Shown: piece by piece, positions 17,856 through 26,347 of the stretch
Layout of the letters: each line of letters starts with the position of its first letter
Position numbering within the stretch: position 1 is the stretch's first letter
Assembly: GCA_905234285.1 (NCBI GenBank)
Contig: CAJOHK010000028.1
Location: forward strand, 63,028-127,027
Length of the DNA stretch: 64,000 nucleotides
Reading direction: 5' to 3'
Source of the DNA: an uncultured Bacteroidales bacterium
Lineage (GTDB): Bacteria > Bacteroidota > Bacteroidia > Bacteroidales > UBA932
Notes under the pieces: generated by a model
Database searches by the model: none
Seen by the model: only the letters and a program-made list of their open reading frames with translations
What the model was told of the DNA's origin: nothing
Program-made: the position numbers and the translations under genes

Positions 17856-19292
17856 CTATTCGCCTCCTACGGTTAAATGGCCGATGAGTACGGTGGGTAT
17901 GCCGCAGCTCACGGGTACACTCTGCTCTTTCCCGCACGTCCAGGCACCGGGATCGATGGTCAGGTCGTCAGCTACGCCGCGGATGTCGGCCAGGGCCTCG
18001 GGACCATTGCCGATGATATTGATATCCTTGACAGGTGCGGTCAGGCGGCCGTTCTCGATGAGGTAGCCTGACTTGACATAGAAGGTGAAGTCTCCCTCGC
18101 CGATTTGCACCTGTCCGTTGGAGAACTCATCCACAAAAAGGCCGTTGGGAACCGATGCGATGAGGTCTTCGGCTTTGGCGCTGCCGCTTTCCATATAAGT
18201 GGCCCGCATGCGGGGCAGGGGGGCGTAGCGGAAGCTTTCCCGGCGGCCGTTTCCGGTGGGGCGCACGCCGTAATGGGCGGCGCTGATGCGGTCGTGCAGG
18301 TAGGAGGTGAGCACACCGTCTTCTACCATATACGTCTTTTGCCCGGGGACGCCTTCGTCGTCAAAATTCACGGAGCCGCGGTTGCCGGGCAGGGTGCCGT
18401 CGTCCAGGATATTGATGCTTTTGGGACAAATCTGCTGGCCCATCTTGTCGTGGAAGATGGAGGTGCCTTTACGGTTGAAATCGGCCTCGAAGGCGTGTCC
18501 CATGGCCTCATGCAGGAGGATGCCCGAGGCTCCGGCGCCCATTACAACGGGCATTTGCCCGCCTTTTGGACGGATGGCGGCAAAGCGGTCGTCGATGCCC
18601 TTCACTACCTCCTGGGCCATTTCCTGCGCCAGGGCGGGGGTGAGCATCTCTACGCCGCAGCGGAGACTGCGGGAGGTGGACTTGTTCTCGGTGCGGCCCT
18701 TCTCCTGAAACACAACGGAAACCGAGATGCTGCCCATGGGACGGGTGTCCCATTTGAGTTCCCGTGCGCTGTTGTACATGAGGATGTCGCTCACCTGGAA
18801 AGCCAGGTTGGCAATCACTTTCACAATGCGGGAATCCCTGCTGCGGATATCGGCCTCCAGCTGCTGCAGGAAGGGAAGATGCCGCTCCATGGACACGGCG
18901 CGCCAGGACTGCTGCACCGGGTAACGGTCGGCGTGGGGATTGGGTTCCCCACGGCTGGGATTGCGGGTGCCGTAGGGATTCACATCCACGGGTTTGTCGC
19001 AGATTTGAGCGGCGGCACGGGCACAGGCCAGCATGTCGGGCCAGGCCGTGCTCTCAGAGTAAGCGTAGCCGGTTTTTTCGCCGGCGAGTACGCGCACGCC
19101 CACGCCAAAATCTACATGGTTGCCGCCCGAGGTGACGGCCCCGTCGCGCAGCAGGAGGCTGCCGTAGGTGGTGTTTTCAAAAAACAGGTCACAATAACTG
19201 CCGCCGCTGCCGAGGGCCTCGGCTACTAGTCGCTCCAGGGTGGGCGTATCTACTTGGAAGGTGTCAAAGTAGTAACTCTTCGCTTCTATCAT
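17856..19292 (-). CDS. tldD: TldD metalloprotease
   Basis: Catalytic zinc subunit of the TldD/TldE protease, 478 residues, full length. The zinc motif HEAMGH is at residues 261-266 in ILLHEAMGHAFEADF. The pairing with pmbA immediately downstream is as expected. Its ATG overlaps the stop of the upstream zeta-like kinase gene (ATGA), so the three genes are translationally coupled. Confidence 0.95.
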   Translation of the reverse strand: MIEAKSYYFDTFQVDTPTLERLVAEALGSGGSYCDLFFENTTYGSLLLRDGAVTSGGNHVDFGVGVRVLAGEKTGYAYSESTAWPDMLACARAAAQICDKPVDVNPYGTRNPSRGEPNPHADRYPVQQSWRAVSMERHLPFLQQLEADIRSRDSRIVKVIANLAFQVSDILMYNSARELKWDTRPMGSISVSVVFQEKGRTENKSTSRSLRCGVEMLTPALAQEMAQEVVKGIDDRFAAIRPKGGQMPVVMGAGASGILLHEAMGHAFEADFNRKGTSIFHDKMGQQICPKSINILDDGTLPGNRGSVNFDDEGVPGQKTYMVEDGVLTSYLHDRISAAHYGVRPTGNGRRESFRYAPLPRMRATYMESGSAKAEDLIASVPNGLFVDEFSNGQVQIGEGDFTFYVKSGYLIENGRLTAPVKDINIIGNGPEALADIRGVADDLTIDPGAWTCGKEQSVPVSCGIPTVLIGHLTVGGE

Positions 19293-19987
19293 GCTTTCTC
19301 TTCTTGGCTGGTGCTGCCCTCAAACGGGACGCCGTCGTGTGCCAGGGGCACTTTGGCAATTTCTTTGACAATGTTCTCGGTGACCGTCTGGATGGGGGGG
19401 GTAATGGGGTCGAAGGTGTCGGTTACCAGGGCACGGATGGTGTTGTAGCGCTCCATATCCCGGATGATGAGGCCCTTCTTGGACCCCTCGGCCACAATCT
19501 CGAAGGGCGGGTTGGAATTATCGGCCAGAATCCACTTGTCACAGGTTTGCATATAGCTGTGGAACAGGTAGTTGAGGCCCATGCGGTACCGCCTCCGGAT
19601 GGTTTCCTCCGGGATGTCGTGGCCGCCGGCCTTTACGCGTGAGGCCACGCGCTGCACGGCAATGTCCGGGCTGTTGAGCCAGAAATACAGGACCGTGACA
19701 TAATAGCCTTTCTCCTGCGCGTTGCGGGTCATTTTGATGAGCGCACGGGTGGCAAGGGTGGTTTCGATGCAAAAGTCTTCCCGCCGGTCAAACAGGTATT
19801 TGACCTTCTTGAGCATGAGTCGGCTGGCCGTGATGTAGGCACCCTCCGGCGCAAAGGGGGAGAGGTGCTTGGCAAACTCGTCCGAGTTCACGAATTCCTG
19901 GCAGTCCAGCAGCTCCGGAAGCACACTGTACGAGGCAGTGGTCTTCCCGGAGCCGTTGGGGCCAGATATGATGTATAATCTAGGCAC
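19289..19987 (-). CDS. zeta-toxin-like P-loop kinase
   Basis: A 232-residue protein with Walker A GPNGSGKT at residues 9-16 and the fold signature of zeta toxin/AAA_33-type kinases (NSDEFAKHLSPFAPEGAY, then CIETTLATRALI, then a basic segment EETIRRRYRMG). Zeta toxins phosphorylate UDP-N-acetyl sugars, but many chromosomal Bacteroidota members have no known target. It starts at GTG, because an in-frame stop lies just upstream and no ATG precedes the P-loop. No epsilon-type antitoxin gene is adjacent. It is the first gene of the tldD-pmbA-GT2 operon. Confidence 0.75.
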   Translation of the reverse strand: MPRLYIISGPNGSGKTTASYSVLPELLDCQEFVNSDEFAKHLSPFAPEGAYITASRLMLKKVKYLFDRREDFCIETTLATRALIKMTRNAQEKGYYVTVLYFWLNSPDIAVQRVASRVKAGGHDIPEETIRRRYRMGLNYLFHSYMQTCDKWILADNSNPPFEIVAEGSKKGLIIRDMERYNTIRALVTDTFDPITPPIQTVTENIVKEIAKVPLAHDGVPFEGSTSQEEKA

Positions 19988-19999
19988 GTTTCATCTTAT

Positions 20000-20115
20000 T
20001 TTGGGCCAGGTCTGATTTCAGGTGATGGACCTAGCCCATATCTTATGCCTTCTAGGCAATCAGGAGGCATATTTGATGGGCTAGGTTAGGTGCATAAAAT
20101 GAGACCTGGCCCAAA
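20000..20115. repeat. 116-base nested palindromic element
   Basis: Three inverted repeats are nested: TTTGGGCCAGGTCT (20000-20013) with AGACCTGGCCCAAA (20102-20115), perfect over 14 bp; ACCTAGCCCAT (20029-20039) with ATGGGCTAGGT (20076-20086), perfect over 11 bp; and ATGCCT (20045-20050) with AGGCAT (20065-20070). The element fills nearly the whole gap between the POT transporter stop and the zeta-like gene start. It could act as a terminator or processed 3' structure for the transporter, or be a miniature mobile element; it lacks a T-tract and no target-site duplication is obvious. Confidence 0.75.
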
Positions 20116-20118
20116 CGA

Positions 20119-21638
20119 TTATTCGGTTGCCGATTCCAGTTTCTTCATCATGGAGAACATGAAGATGGCACTGATGACGCATACGCCCAGGAACACGGAC
20201 CATACAATCCAGAGCGGCAGGGGACCCCAGAGGTGACCGCCCACCTGCACCAGGAAGTTACCCAGGGCGGTGGCTACGAACCACATACCCATCATCATAC
20301 CCTTGTACTTGGGCGGAGCCACCTTGGAAACGAAGGAGATGCCCATGGGGCTGAGCAACAGCTCTCCGAAGGTGAGGATGAGGTAAACGGTGATGAGCCA
20401 GTACGGGGAAACCAGGGTTGCATGCCGGCTTCGCGGGCTGCCGCCTGTACATCGGGGGTATTGAGGCCGATGGAGGCAAAAGCCATGAGTCCAAAGGCAA
20501 TGGCGGCGACCAGCATGCCATAGGCAATCTTGCGGGGAGCCGAAGGTTCCTTGCCCTTTTTGGCGAGGGCGCCGAAGATGGCCATGGAAACGGGAGTGAG
20601 TGCTACCACGTAGAACGGGTTGAAGTGCTGGAAGATGGGGGCGCTGATGGCAACCGAGCCACTGAGGCGGTTGTACTGCCAGACAAGGTAGGCGCAGGCC
20701 AGTGCTACAATGCCGACACCGATCCATTTGCCTTTCTGGGAGGTCTCTTTGTCAAAGATGGAGAAGAGGGCATATACAATGGCAATGACGGCCACCAGGT
20801 TCCACACGTTGAAGGGCATGGATGCCAGGCCTTCCGAGGAGCGCTGGGTGAATTCATCGGCAAAGTAGGTGAGCGTGAGGCCGTTCTGGTGGAAGCTCAT
20901 CCAGAAGAAGATGACCACGGCAAAGACCAGGAACAGGGCAACCATGCGCTTCTTGGTTTGCTCGGGAGTGAGCGTATCGACGACCTGGGCTTTCTCGCCC
21001 TTGGCATGACCGCCTTCCACATGCTTGAACCAGTTGCGGAAAGCATAGTAGATAGCGATGGAGACAATTAGGGAAACGCAAGCCACAGCAAAGGAGAAGT
21101 GGTAAGCGGCATTGCCGTCGAAGCCCAGGGTAATGGCCCATTCACGGATGCGGATGGCTGCCGTAGGGGCAAACAGGGCGCCGATATTGATGGCCATGTA
21201 GAAGAGGGAAAAGCCGGAGTCACGCTTTTGGGCGTACTGGGGTTCGTTGTAGAGGTCTCCCACCATTACCTGGAGATTGCCTTTGAACAGACCCGTACCA
21301 AATCCTATGAGTACCAGCGCTGCCAGCATGGCAATAAGGGCTACCGTGCCGCCTCCCAGCGGAATGGAAAGCAGGAGATACCCCAGGAACATGACGATGA
21401 TACCGGAGGTGACCATCTTCCCGAAGCCAAACTTATCGGCGAGGATACCGCCAATGAGGGGGAAGAAGTATACCAGCATCAGGAATGAGCTGTAAATGGT
21501 GCCTGCCGTACCGGCGCTGAGACCGAAGTTGGCGCGTAGGAAGAGGGCGAATACGGCAATCATGGTGTAGTAGCCGAAGCGCTCACCGGTGTTAGCAAGG
21601 GCCAGGGCAAACAATCCTTTGGGTTGTCCTTTGAACAT
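20119..21638 (-). pseudogene. POT-family peptide:H+ symporter, frameshifted
   Basis: Proton-coupled di/tripeptide uptake transporter of the inner membrane. The N-terminal part (from MFKGQPKGLFALALANTGERFGYYTM, the POT signature) reads in one frame to about 20410. The C-terminal part (YWLITVYLILTFGELLLSPMG and onward to the stop) continues in another frame. Together they make about 506 residues, the normal POT length with 12-14 helices. The shift falls within 20405-20414, where the minus strand has a T-run followed by a C-run (TTTCCCC); one missing base there restores the frame. This is either a recent inactivating mutation or a homopolymer sequencing error. No second mutation is seen. Confidence 0.85.
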
Positions 21639-21656
21639 AATGGTACAGATTTTAGA

Positions 21657-23114
21657 TTATTTCACGGGAATATTTTCCAGGATGGCCTTCAGATACTCCC
21701 AGGTGCGGGCCACGGCGGCAATGTTTACGCGCTCGTCGGGGCTGTGGGGATACTTGATGGTGGGGCCGATGGACACCATTTCCCAGTTGGGATACTTGGC
21801 TCCCATGATGGCGCATTCCAGGCCGCCGTGGGTGGCCATGATCTTCATGGGTTTGCCGTACACTTTCTCATACTGCTCCATGCACACTTTGTTCACGGGC
21901 GTGTCCAGCTTGGGCGTCCAGCCGGAGTAGCCGCCCTTGAACACCACCATGTCGGCGCCGGCCAGCTCAAAGATGCAGCGGACTCGCATGGCCAGGGCTT
22001 CCTTGGCGCTGTCTACGGCGCTGCGCATGAGGCTGTGGATGGAAATTTTTCCTTTCTCGGTGCGCACGATAGCCATGTTGATGGAAGTCTCGGTGAGGCC
22101 CTCCATGGTGCGGCTCATGCGGATGACGCCCGACGGGCAAGCCAGCATGGCCTTGACGGCACGCAGCATGACGCTGTTCTGGATGAATTTGGCCGATACG
22201 GGTTCCTCTTCCAGGAACAGAACGGCGCCGGGATCAGAATCCTTGAATTCTTCCTTGATCACGGCAAAGCTGTTCTCCAGCATCTTGCGCACGCTATCCA
22301 GGTTCTCCTTGGGCACTACCAGCTGGGCTTCGGCCTCGAAGGGGATGGCGTTACGCAAGCTGCCGCCGGTGAAGCTGGCTACCTTTACGCCGAACATTTC
22401 CATAACAGGCAGGAGCATGCGGGCTACCACTTTGTTGGCATTGGCGCGGTACAGGGAGATATCCATGCCGGAGTGACCGCCCTGCAGGCCCTTGACAGTG
22501 ACTTTGAGGCCTTTATAGCCGGCGGGCGTCTTGTATTTAAGGTAGTTGAAAGTGGCCGCTGCATCCAGGCCACCGGCGCAACCGACGCACAGCTCGCCTT
22601 CTTCTTCGGAGTCCAGATTCAGGAGGATGTCGCCTTTGAGTACTCCGGGTTCCAGGCTGTTGGCGCCCGTCATGCCCGTTTCTTCGTCGTAGGTGACCAG
22701 GACCTCCAGCGGACCGTGCTTCACGGAAGGATCTTCCAGGGCGGCCAGGCCGAGGGCTACGCCGATACCGTTGTCGGCACCCAGGGTGGTGCGGTCGGCG
22801 GTTACCCATTCGCCGTCTACGTAGGCGTTGATGGGGTCGGTGAGGAAAACATGGGCAGAGTCCGAGGTCTTCTGCGGCACCATGTCCATGTGGCCCTGAA
22901 GGATGACGCCCTTGCGGTTTTCCATGCCGGGCGTGGCAGGAACGCGGATGATGATATTGCCGGTGGCGTCCTTGATGGTCTCGAAACCATGGGCCTTACC
23001 CCAATTATATAGGTATTCGATTACTTTTTCCTCGTGCTTGGAAGGACGGGGAATCTGGGTGAGCTGATAAAAGTTGTTCCAAACTACTTTGGGTTCAAGA
23101 TTTTGGATACTCAT
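21657..23114 (-). CDS. pepD: aminoacyl-histidine dipeptidase (Xaa-His dipeptidase, M20)
   Basis: A 485-residue cytosolic zinc dipeptidase of the M20C family, which cleaves Xaa-His and other dipeptides. Visible M20 features: VILQGHMDMVPQK (first metal His/Asp), DRTTLGADNGIGVALGLA (bridging Asp), TYDEETGMTGA (general-base Glu) and LNLDSEEEGELCVG. The C-terminal ATHGGLECAIM holds the last metal ligand. The length is normal. It lies 18 bases upstream of the peptide transporter gene on the same strand, so peptide uptake and hydrolysis were probably co-expressed. Confidence 0.95.
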   Translation of the reverse strand: MSIQNLEPKVVWNNFYQLTQIPRPSKHEEKVIEYLYNWGKAHGFETIKDATGNIIIRVPATPGMENRKGVILQGHMDMVPQKTSDSAHVFLTDPINAYVDGEWVTADRTTLGADNGIGVALGLAALEDPSVKHGPLEVLVTYDEETGMTGANSLEPGVLKGDILLNLDSEEEGELCVGCAGGLDAAATFNYLKYKTPAGYKGLKVTVKGLQGGHSGMDISLYRANANKVVARMLLPVMEMFGVKVASFTGGSLRNAIPFEAEAQLVVPKENLDSVRKMLENSFAVIKEEFKDSDPGAVLFLEEEPVSAKFIQNSVMLRAVKAMLACPSGVIRMSRTMEGLTETSINMAIVRTEKGKISIHSLMRSAVDSAKEALAMRVRCIFELAGADMVVFKGGYSGWTPKLDTPVNKVCMEQYEKVYGKPMKIMATHGGLECAIMGAKYPNWEMVSIGPTIKYPHSPDERVNIAAVARTWEYLKAILENIPVK

Positions 23115-23126
23115 GTTATGATAGTG

Positions 23127-24122
23127 TTATTTGGTAAGACTGATGATGGCTTCCTTGCCAAGCTGGTACACGGGGACACGGGAGCGGAGGAGTACTTTTC
23201 CGTCCTCGGTGAGGGTAACTTTACATATCACGGGAATGCGGTAATGGACGGTGATGCTTTTCCCCTTCCTTTTATCGGCGTTCTCATTGATTGCCATGAG
23301 CTCCTCCGGTTCCAATTCCAGGTAATAGGGCGTGCCCAGGCCCTGCGAAACGGGGCCCTCCTGGTTGGAGAGCCGGAAGGCCAGGTAGCGCTGGTTTTTG
23401 GCCGGGTGAGGAATCACTTCAAACGTTTCCTGGAAGGGCTTGACCACGGTGTAACCGGCAAAGAGGGCCAGGTATTCCTCCTCCAGCTTGGAAAGCTCGG
23501 CCAGGGCGGCCGACAGGGCTTCGCCGGAGAAAGTGGCATCCGTGTTGCCGGTGGCGATGTTGAGCCTTTCCCGGCGGATGGAAAGCAGGGTCTGGGCGGC
23601 TTCGTCGGCCATTTCCTTGAGGGATTTATCATCCATGACGCGCTGTTCAATGGGGATGCGGACAAAGCCGGTGTCGGTTTGGACCATCTTGTGCTCGATG
23701 CGTGTCACTTCCTTTTGGGGCGTAGTCATTTTGGCACCTTCGAAATGGGCCTGCGGCAGGGCGGGGAAGCGCCACTTGAGGGCCGATGCTTCCTGCTGGG
23801 AACCGAAGGCGATGAGCCCCTGGCTGCAAATGGGCAGCAGGCTGGTGTCTTCTCCCTCTACTATGAACCGGGCCGATGGATCGGCCTCCAGTTGCGGGAT
23901 TAGCGTGACGCTCAAGAGCTGGGCGGTTACGGCATCGGCCTTTTTTACGTCCAGGTTCAGGAGTTCTTTGGCGTAGTCGGCATAAGGGCCGGCGAAAAAG
24001 ACTTCCTGCTGGGCCTCCACCTGGATGGAGAAAGTGGTTTGCGGCAGGGAGTAAGTCTCTTCCTGTGCCATGAGCGGCAGCATGGCGGCCATGCACAGGG
24101 TAAATACAATCAGTCGTTTCAT
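23127..24122 (-). CDS. DUF4831 family exported protein
   Basis: A 331-residue protein with signal peptide MKRLIVFTLCMAAMLPLMAQ and a body matching the Bacteroidales DUF4831 family (YSLPQTTFSIQVEAQQEVFFAGPYADYAKELL). It is predicted to be periplasmic or surface-exposed with mostly beta structure and no further membrane segment. No function is established. Its ATG overlaps the stop of the upstream acyltransferase gene by 4 bases, so the two are co-expressed. Confidence 0.85.
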   Translation of the reverse strand: MKRLIVFTLCMAAMLPLMAQEETYSLPQTTFSIQVEAQQEVFFAGPYADYAKELLNLDVKKADAVTAQLLSVTLIPQLEADPSARFIVEGEDTSLLPICSQGLIAFGSQQEASALKWRFPALPQAHFEGAKMTTPQKEVTRIEHKMVQTDTGFVRIPIEQRVMDDKSLKEMADEAAQTLLSIRRERLNIATGNTDATFSGEALSAALAELSKLEEEYLALFAGYTVVKPFQETFEVIPHPAKNQRYLAFRLSNQEGPVSQGLGTPYYLELEPEELMAINENADKRKGKSITVHYRIPVICKVTLTEDGKVLLRSRVPVYQLGKEAIISLTK

Positions 24123-25039
24123 TTCCAGCGTTTATGGGTCCAGAGGTAGTTCCAGGGCTGAGCCTTGAGATCTTCCTCCAGCAGTTGGTAATAGCGTGTC
24201 ATCAGTTCCTCGGGGGTGTGCTGCGAGGCATGGTCGCAAATGTTCACCACCGACATTTCGTAGCCGCCGTCTATCCGGCGCATAAAGCGGAGATAGCCTA
24301 CGGCCATGTCCAGCTTGCAGGCAATGGCGGTGGCGCCGGTCATGGAGCGGGTTTCCTGGTTCATGAACTGCACCGACATGGATCCGGTGCCCATGTACGG
24401 GTACTGGTCTGTGTTGATGGCGTAGCACATGCGCTTGCCTTTGTTGGTAATGGCGTAGCGAAGCAGGCTGTCGGTGTGTACATAGCCCTTGAATACATGG
24501 TCCGAGACGGGGGCCTTCCTATTCCATTCCATTACCTGCGTCCAAAGGCCGCTGGCAATGCCGTGATGGGCTATGGAAAACTCGTCCAGGGTAATCTCCA
24601 GCGGGGTGCTGTAGGCGTACTCGCGGATGCCGCCCATGAGTTCCCAGTTGCCCATGTGGGTTTGCATGAGCAGGGCCTGGGGGGCGACGCTGAGCATGCG
24701 GTTCACTTCCTCCGGGTTGGTGAACTCTACAATGTGGCTTTTGCGCAGCCGCTCCCGGCCTTTGGCGCCCCGGCAGGCGCCGAACCACACCATTTGTACA
24801 ATGGTAATGGCCATGTGCCAGTAGCAATGCTTGCGCAGGATTTTGAGCTCGTCGTATTTCTTCTCCGGGAAGCTGCGGGCCAGGTTGATGTCTACTACTT
24901 GGGTGCGGTAATGGAATACGCTTTCCAGCAGCCATGCAATGAATTTATAGAAGGCATAGTGCACCTTGAGGGGAAGTCTTCCCAGCAGGTACATGATGCC
25001 TTCTACAATAAGGACGCCTAATGACCTTTTCTTTTGCAT
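24119..25039 (-). CDS. lipid A acyltransferase-like protein (LpxL/HtrB family)
   Basis: A 306-residue inner-membrane acyltransferase that transfers an acyl chain to lipid A or a related lipid. The catalytic H-x4-E motif is HMGNWE in LLMQTHMGNWELMGG; an N-terminal hydrophobic region (VLIVEGIMYLLGRLPL) acts as the anchor, and YRTQVVDINLARSFPEK is typical of the family. I prefer the ATG at 25039 (MQKKRSLGV), which lies 8 bases after a TATATTTG box; the longer open frame includes the promoter. Alternative: an upstream ATG at 25060. It overlaps the DUF4831 gene. Confidence 0.88.
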   Translation of the reverse strand: MQKKRSLGVLIVEGIMYLLGRLPLKVHYAFYKFIAWLLESVFHYRTQVVDINLARSFPEKKYDELKILRKHCYWHMAITIVQMVWFGACRGAKGRERLRKSHIVEFTNPEEVNRMLSVAPQALLMQTHMGNWELMGGIREYAYSTPLEITLDEFSIAHHGIASGLWTQVMEWNRKAPVSDHVFKGYVHTDSLLRYAITNKGKRMCYAINTDQYPYMGTGSMSVQFMNQETRSMTGATAIACKLDMAVGYLRFMRRIDGGYEMSVVNICDHASQHTPEELMTRYYQLLEEDLKAQPWNYLWTHKRWK

Positions 25040-25047
25040 AGTATCTA

Positions 25048-25055
25048 CAAATATA
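25048..25055 (-). promoter_or_regulatory. -7 box of the lipid A acyltransferase gene
   Basis: The minus strand reads TATATTTG, 8 bases before the chosen ATG at 25039, implying a leader of only a few bases. If translation instead started at 25060, this box would lie inside the coding region, which argues for the shorter start. Confidence 0.5.
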
Positions 25056-25102
25056 GTCATTTTTTCGCAAATCCATGCTGCCCCGCACGAATGAGCCAAA
25101 TA

Positions 25103-25134
25103 TTTGTTTTTCAGAAAAATAATCCCTATATTTG
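25103..25134 (+). promoter_or_regulatory. promoter of the rpsF-rpsR-rplI operon
   Basis: TTTG at 25103-25106 and TATATTTG at 25127-25134, spaced by 20 bases, form a near-ideal Bacteroidota promoter. The leader to rpsF is about 65 bases, long enough for autogenous regulation of ribosomal protein synthesis. It contains GGGCTCCCGCTGG and an A/T-rich stretch before the ATG. Confidence 0.8.
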
Positions 25135-25203
25135 CAGTCCTTTTTGGGCTCCCGCTGGTCTCAAAAAGGTGTAAAACATTTATTAACAATTAATTAACAA
25201 ACA

Positions 25204-25525
25204 ATGGTTAACCAGTACGAAACCGTTTTCATTGCAACTCCCGTTTTGTCTGAATCCCAGATGAAGGAAGCGGTTGCCAAGTACGTCAAGCTCATCACCG
25301 ACAATGGCGGTGAGGTTGTGTACCAGGAGGATTGGGGCCTGCGTCAGCTCGCTTATCCCATCCAGCACAAGACCACAGGTTTTTATTACCTGATCGAGTT
25401 CAAGGCCCATCATCCGCTTCCTCACCGTCGCTCTCGACAAGGATGCCGTTGCATACGCTGCAAAGCGCCGCGCCAACAAGGCCGCCAAGGCTGCTCCCGC
25501 CGCCGAAGCTCCCGTCGCAGAATAA
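25204..25525 (+). pseudogene. rpsF: 30S ribosomal protein S6, internally deleted and out of frame
   Basis: The first 63 or so codons ([20 protein letters not shown] through [10 protein letters not shown]) are a normal S6 N-terminus. The C-terminal part ([21 protein letters not shown], then an Ala/Lys-rich tail ending PVAE) is also normal but in another frame. Between them S6 proteins have roughly 18-20 more residues (the PxxIxKLExxxRRDER region), which are missing here. The junction is near 25403-25407. The remaining length, 322 bases, is not a multiple of three. Because S6 is part of an otherwise intact operon and is normally well conserved, an assembly or read error is the likeliest cause. 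As written, the N-terminal frame runs on through rpsR. Confidence 0.85.
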
Positions 25526-25542
25526 TTTTGGAGGACACAATT

Positions 25543-25812
25543 ATGGCAAACGAAAATAAAGAAATCCGCTATCTGAATCCCCCTACCGTGGAGGTTCGCA
25601 AAAAGAAGTACTGCCGTTTCAAGAAGGCCGGTATCAAGTATGTAGATTACAAGGATCCTGAGTTCCTCAAGAAGTTCCTCAACGAGCAGGGTAAAATCCT
25701 CCCTCGCCGCATCACCGGTACTTCCCTCAAGTTCCAGCGCAAAGTTGCCCAGGCTATCAAGCGCGCCCGCAGCATCGCTTTGCTCCCTTATGTAACTGAC
25801 CTCCTTAAATAA
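25543..25812 (+). CDS. rpsR: 30S ribosomal protein S18
   Basis: An 89-residue small-subunit protein that binds next to S6 on the platform. The core [34 protein letters not shown] is the S18 signature. One Cys (KKYCRFKK) is present, so there is no full zinc site. The ATG at 25543 follows GGAGGA (25530-25535), an unusually clear Shine-Dalgarno for this phylum. The gene lies 17 bases after rpsF and 8 before rplI. Confidence 0.97.
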   Translation: MANENKEIRYLNPPTVEVRKKKYCRFKKAGIKYVDYKDPEFLKKFLNEQGKILPRRITGTSLKFQRKVAQAIKRARSIALLPYVTDLLK

Positions 25813-25820
25813 TCTGCCTT

Positions 25821-26267
25821 ATGGAAATTTTGCTCAAGAAAGATGTAGCCAATCTGGGCTACGCCGGTGAGATTGTGAAAGTAAAGGCCGGTTATGCAAT
25901 GAACTATCTGGTGCCCCAGGGCTTTGCCACCGTGGCCACCGAGAGTGTAAAGAAACAGCACGCCGAAACCCTTCGTCAGCGCGCCCACAAAGAGGCTAAG
26001 CTCGTCGCCGACGCCGAGGCTCTGGCCGCCACCATCGGCGCCCAGGTTGTGGAAGTAAAGGTAAAGGTCTCCGAGAGCGGCAAGCTCTACGGCAGCGTTA
26101 CCACCATGGATCTGGCCGAGGCTCTGAACGCCAAGGGTCTGAACATTGACAAGAAGGACATCACCATCCTCGCCGGCGAGGTGAAGGAATGTGGCGAGTA
26201 CGAGGCTTCCGTGAAGCTCTACAAAGCCATCAAGGGTACCTTCAAGTTCAACGTAGTTGCTGAGTAA
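25821..26267 (+). CDS. rplI: 50S ribosomal protein L9
   Basis: A 148-residue protein of the large subunit. The N-terminal domain MEILLKKDVANLGYAGEIVKVKAGYAMNYLVPQGFA is the L9 signature, followed by the long connecting helix (KQHAETLRQRAHKEAKLVADAEALAA) and the C-terminal rRNA-binding domain. Last gene of the operon. Its last six sense codons, from 26247, form most of the left arm of a perfect hairpin with the sequence after the stop. Confidence 0.97.
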   Translation: MEILLKKDVANLGYAGEIVKVKAGYAMNYLVPQGFATVATESVKKQHAETLRQRAHKEAKLVADAEALAATIGAQVVEVKVKVSESGKLYGSVTTMDLAEALNAKGLNIDKKDITILAGEVKECGEYEASVKLYKAIKGTFKFNVVAE

Positions 26268-26323
26268 ACCCAGCAACTACGTTGAACATAATAATAGCCT
26301 GCCAGACGGCAGGCTATTATTAT
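26246..26323. terminator. two adjacent perfect hairpins after rplI
   Basis: The first hairpin pairs 26246-26262 with 26271-26287 (17 bp, no mismatch, 8-base loop containing the rplI stop codon). The second pairs 26288-26303 with 26308-26323 (16 bp, 4-base loop), with T/A-rich flanks. The second looks like a bidirectional intrinsic terminator serving rplI and possibly the convergent sugar porter. The first includes coding sequence and may block exonucleases or promote ribosome-dependent termination. Confidence 0.8.
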
Positions 26324-26347
26324 ATATCCACGTTACCCCATCCCCAA

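Noticed and set aside
19289..19987. A complete zeta/epsilon toxin-antitoxin module
   Set aside because: Only the kinase half is present; no small antitoxin gene lies next to it, and the operon partners are tldD and pmbA.
21624..23012. A 462-codon open frame on the plus strand opposite pepD
   Set aside because: Antisense to a clear M20 dipeptidase with all metal motifs; no domain, signal or promoter of its own.
25204..25812. A single 202-residue protein spanning rpsF and rpsR
   Set aside because: It arises because the rpsF frameshift removes the stop. rpsR has its own strong ribosome-binding site and ATG, so the fusion is an artefact of the deletion.
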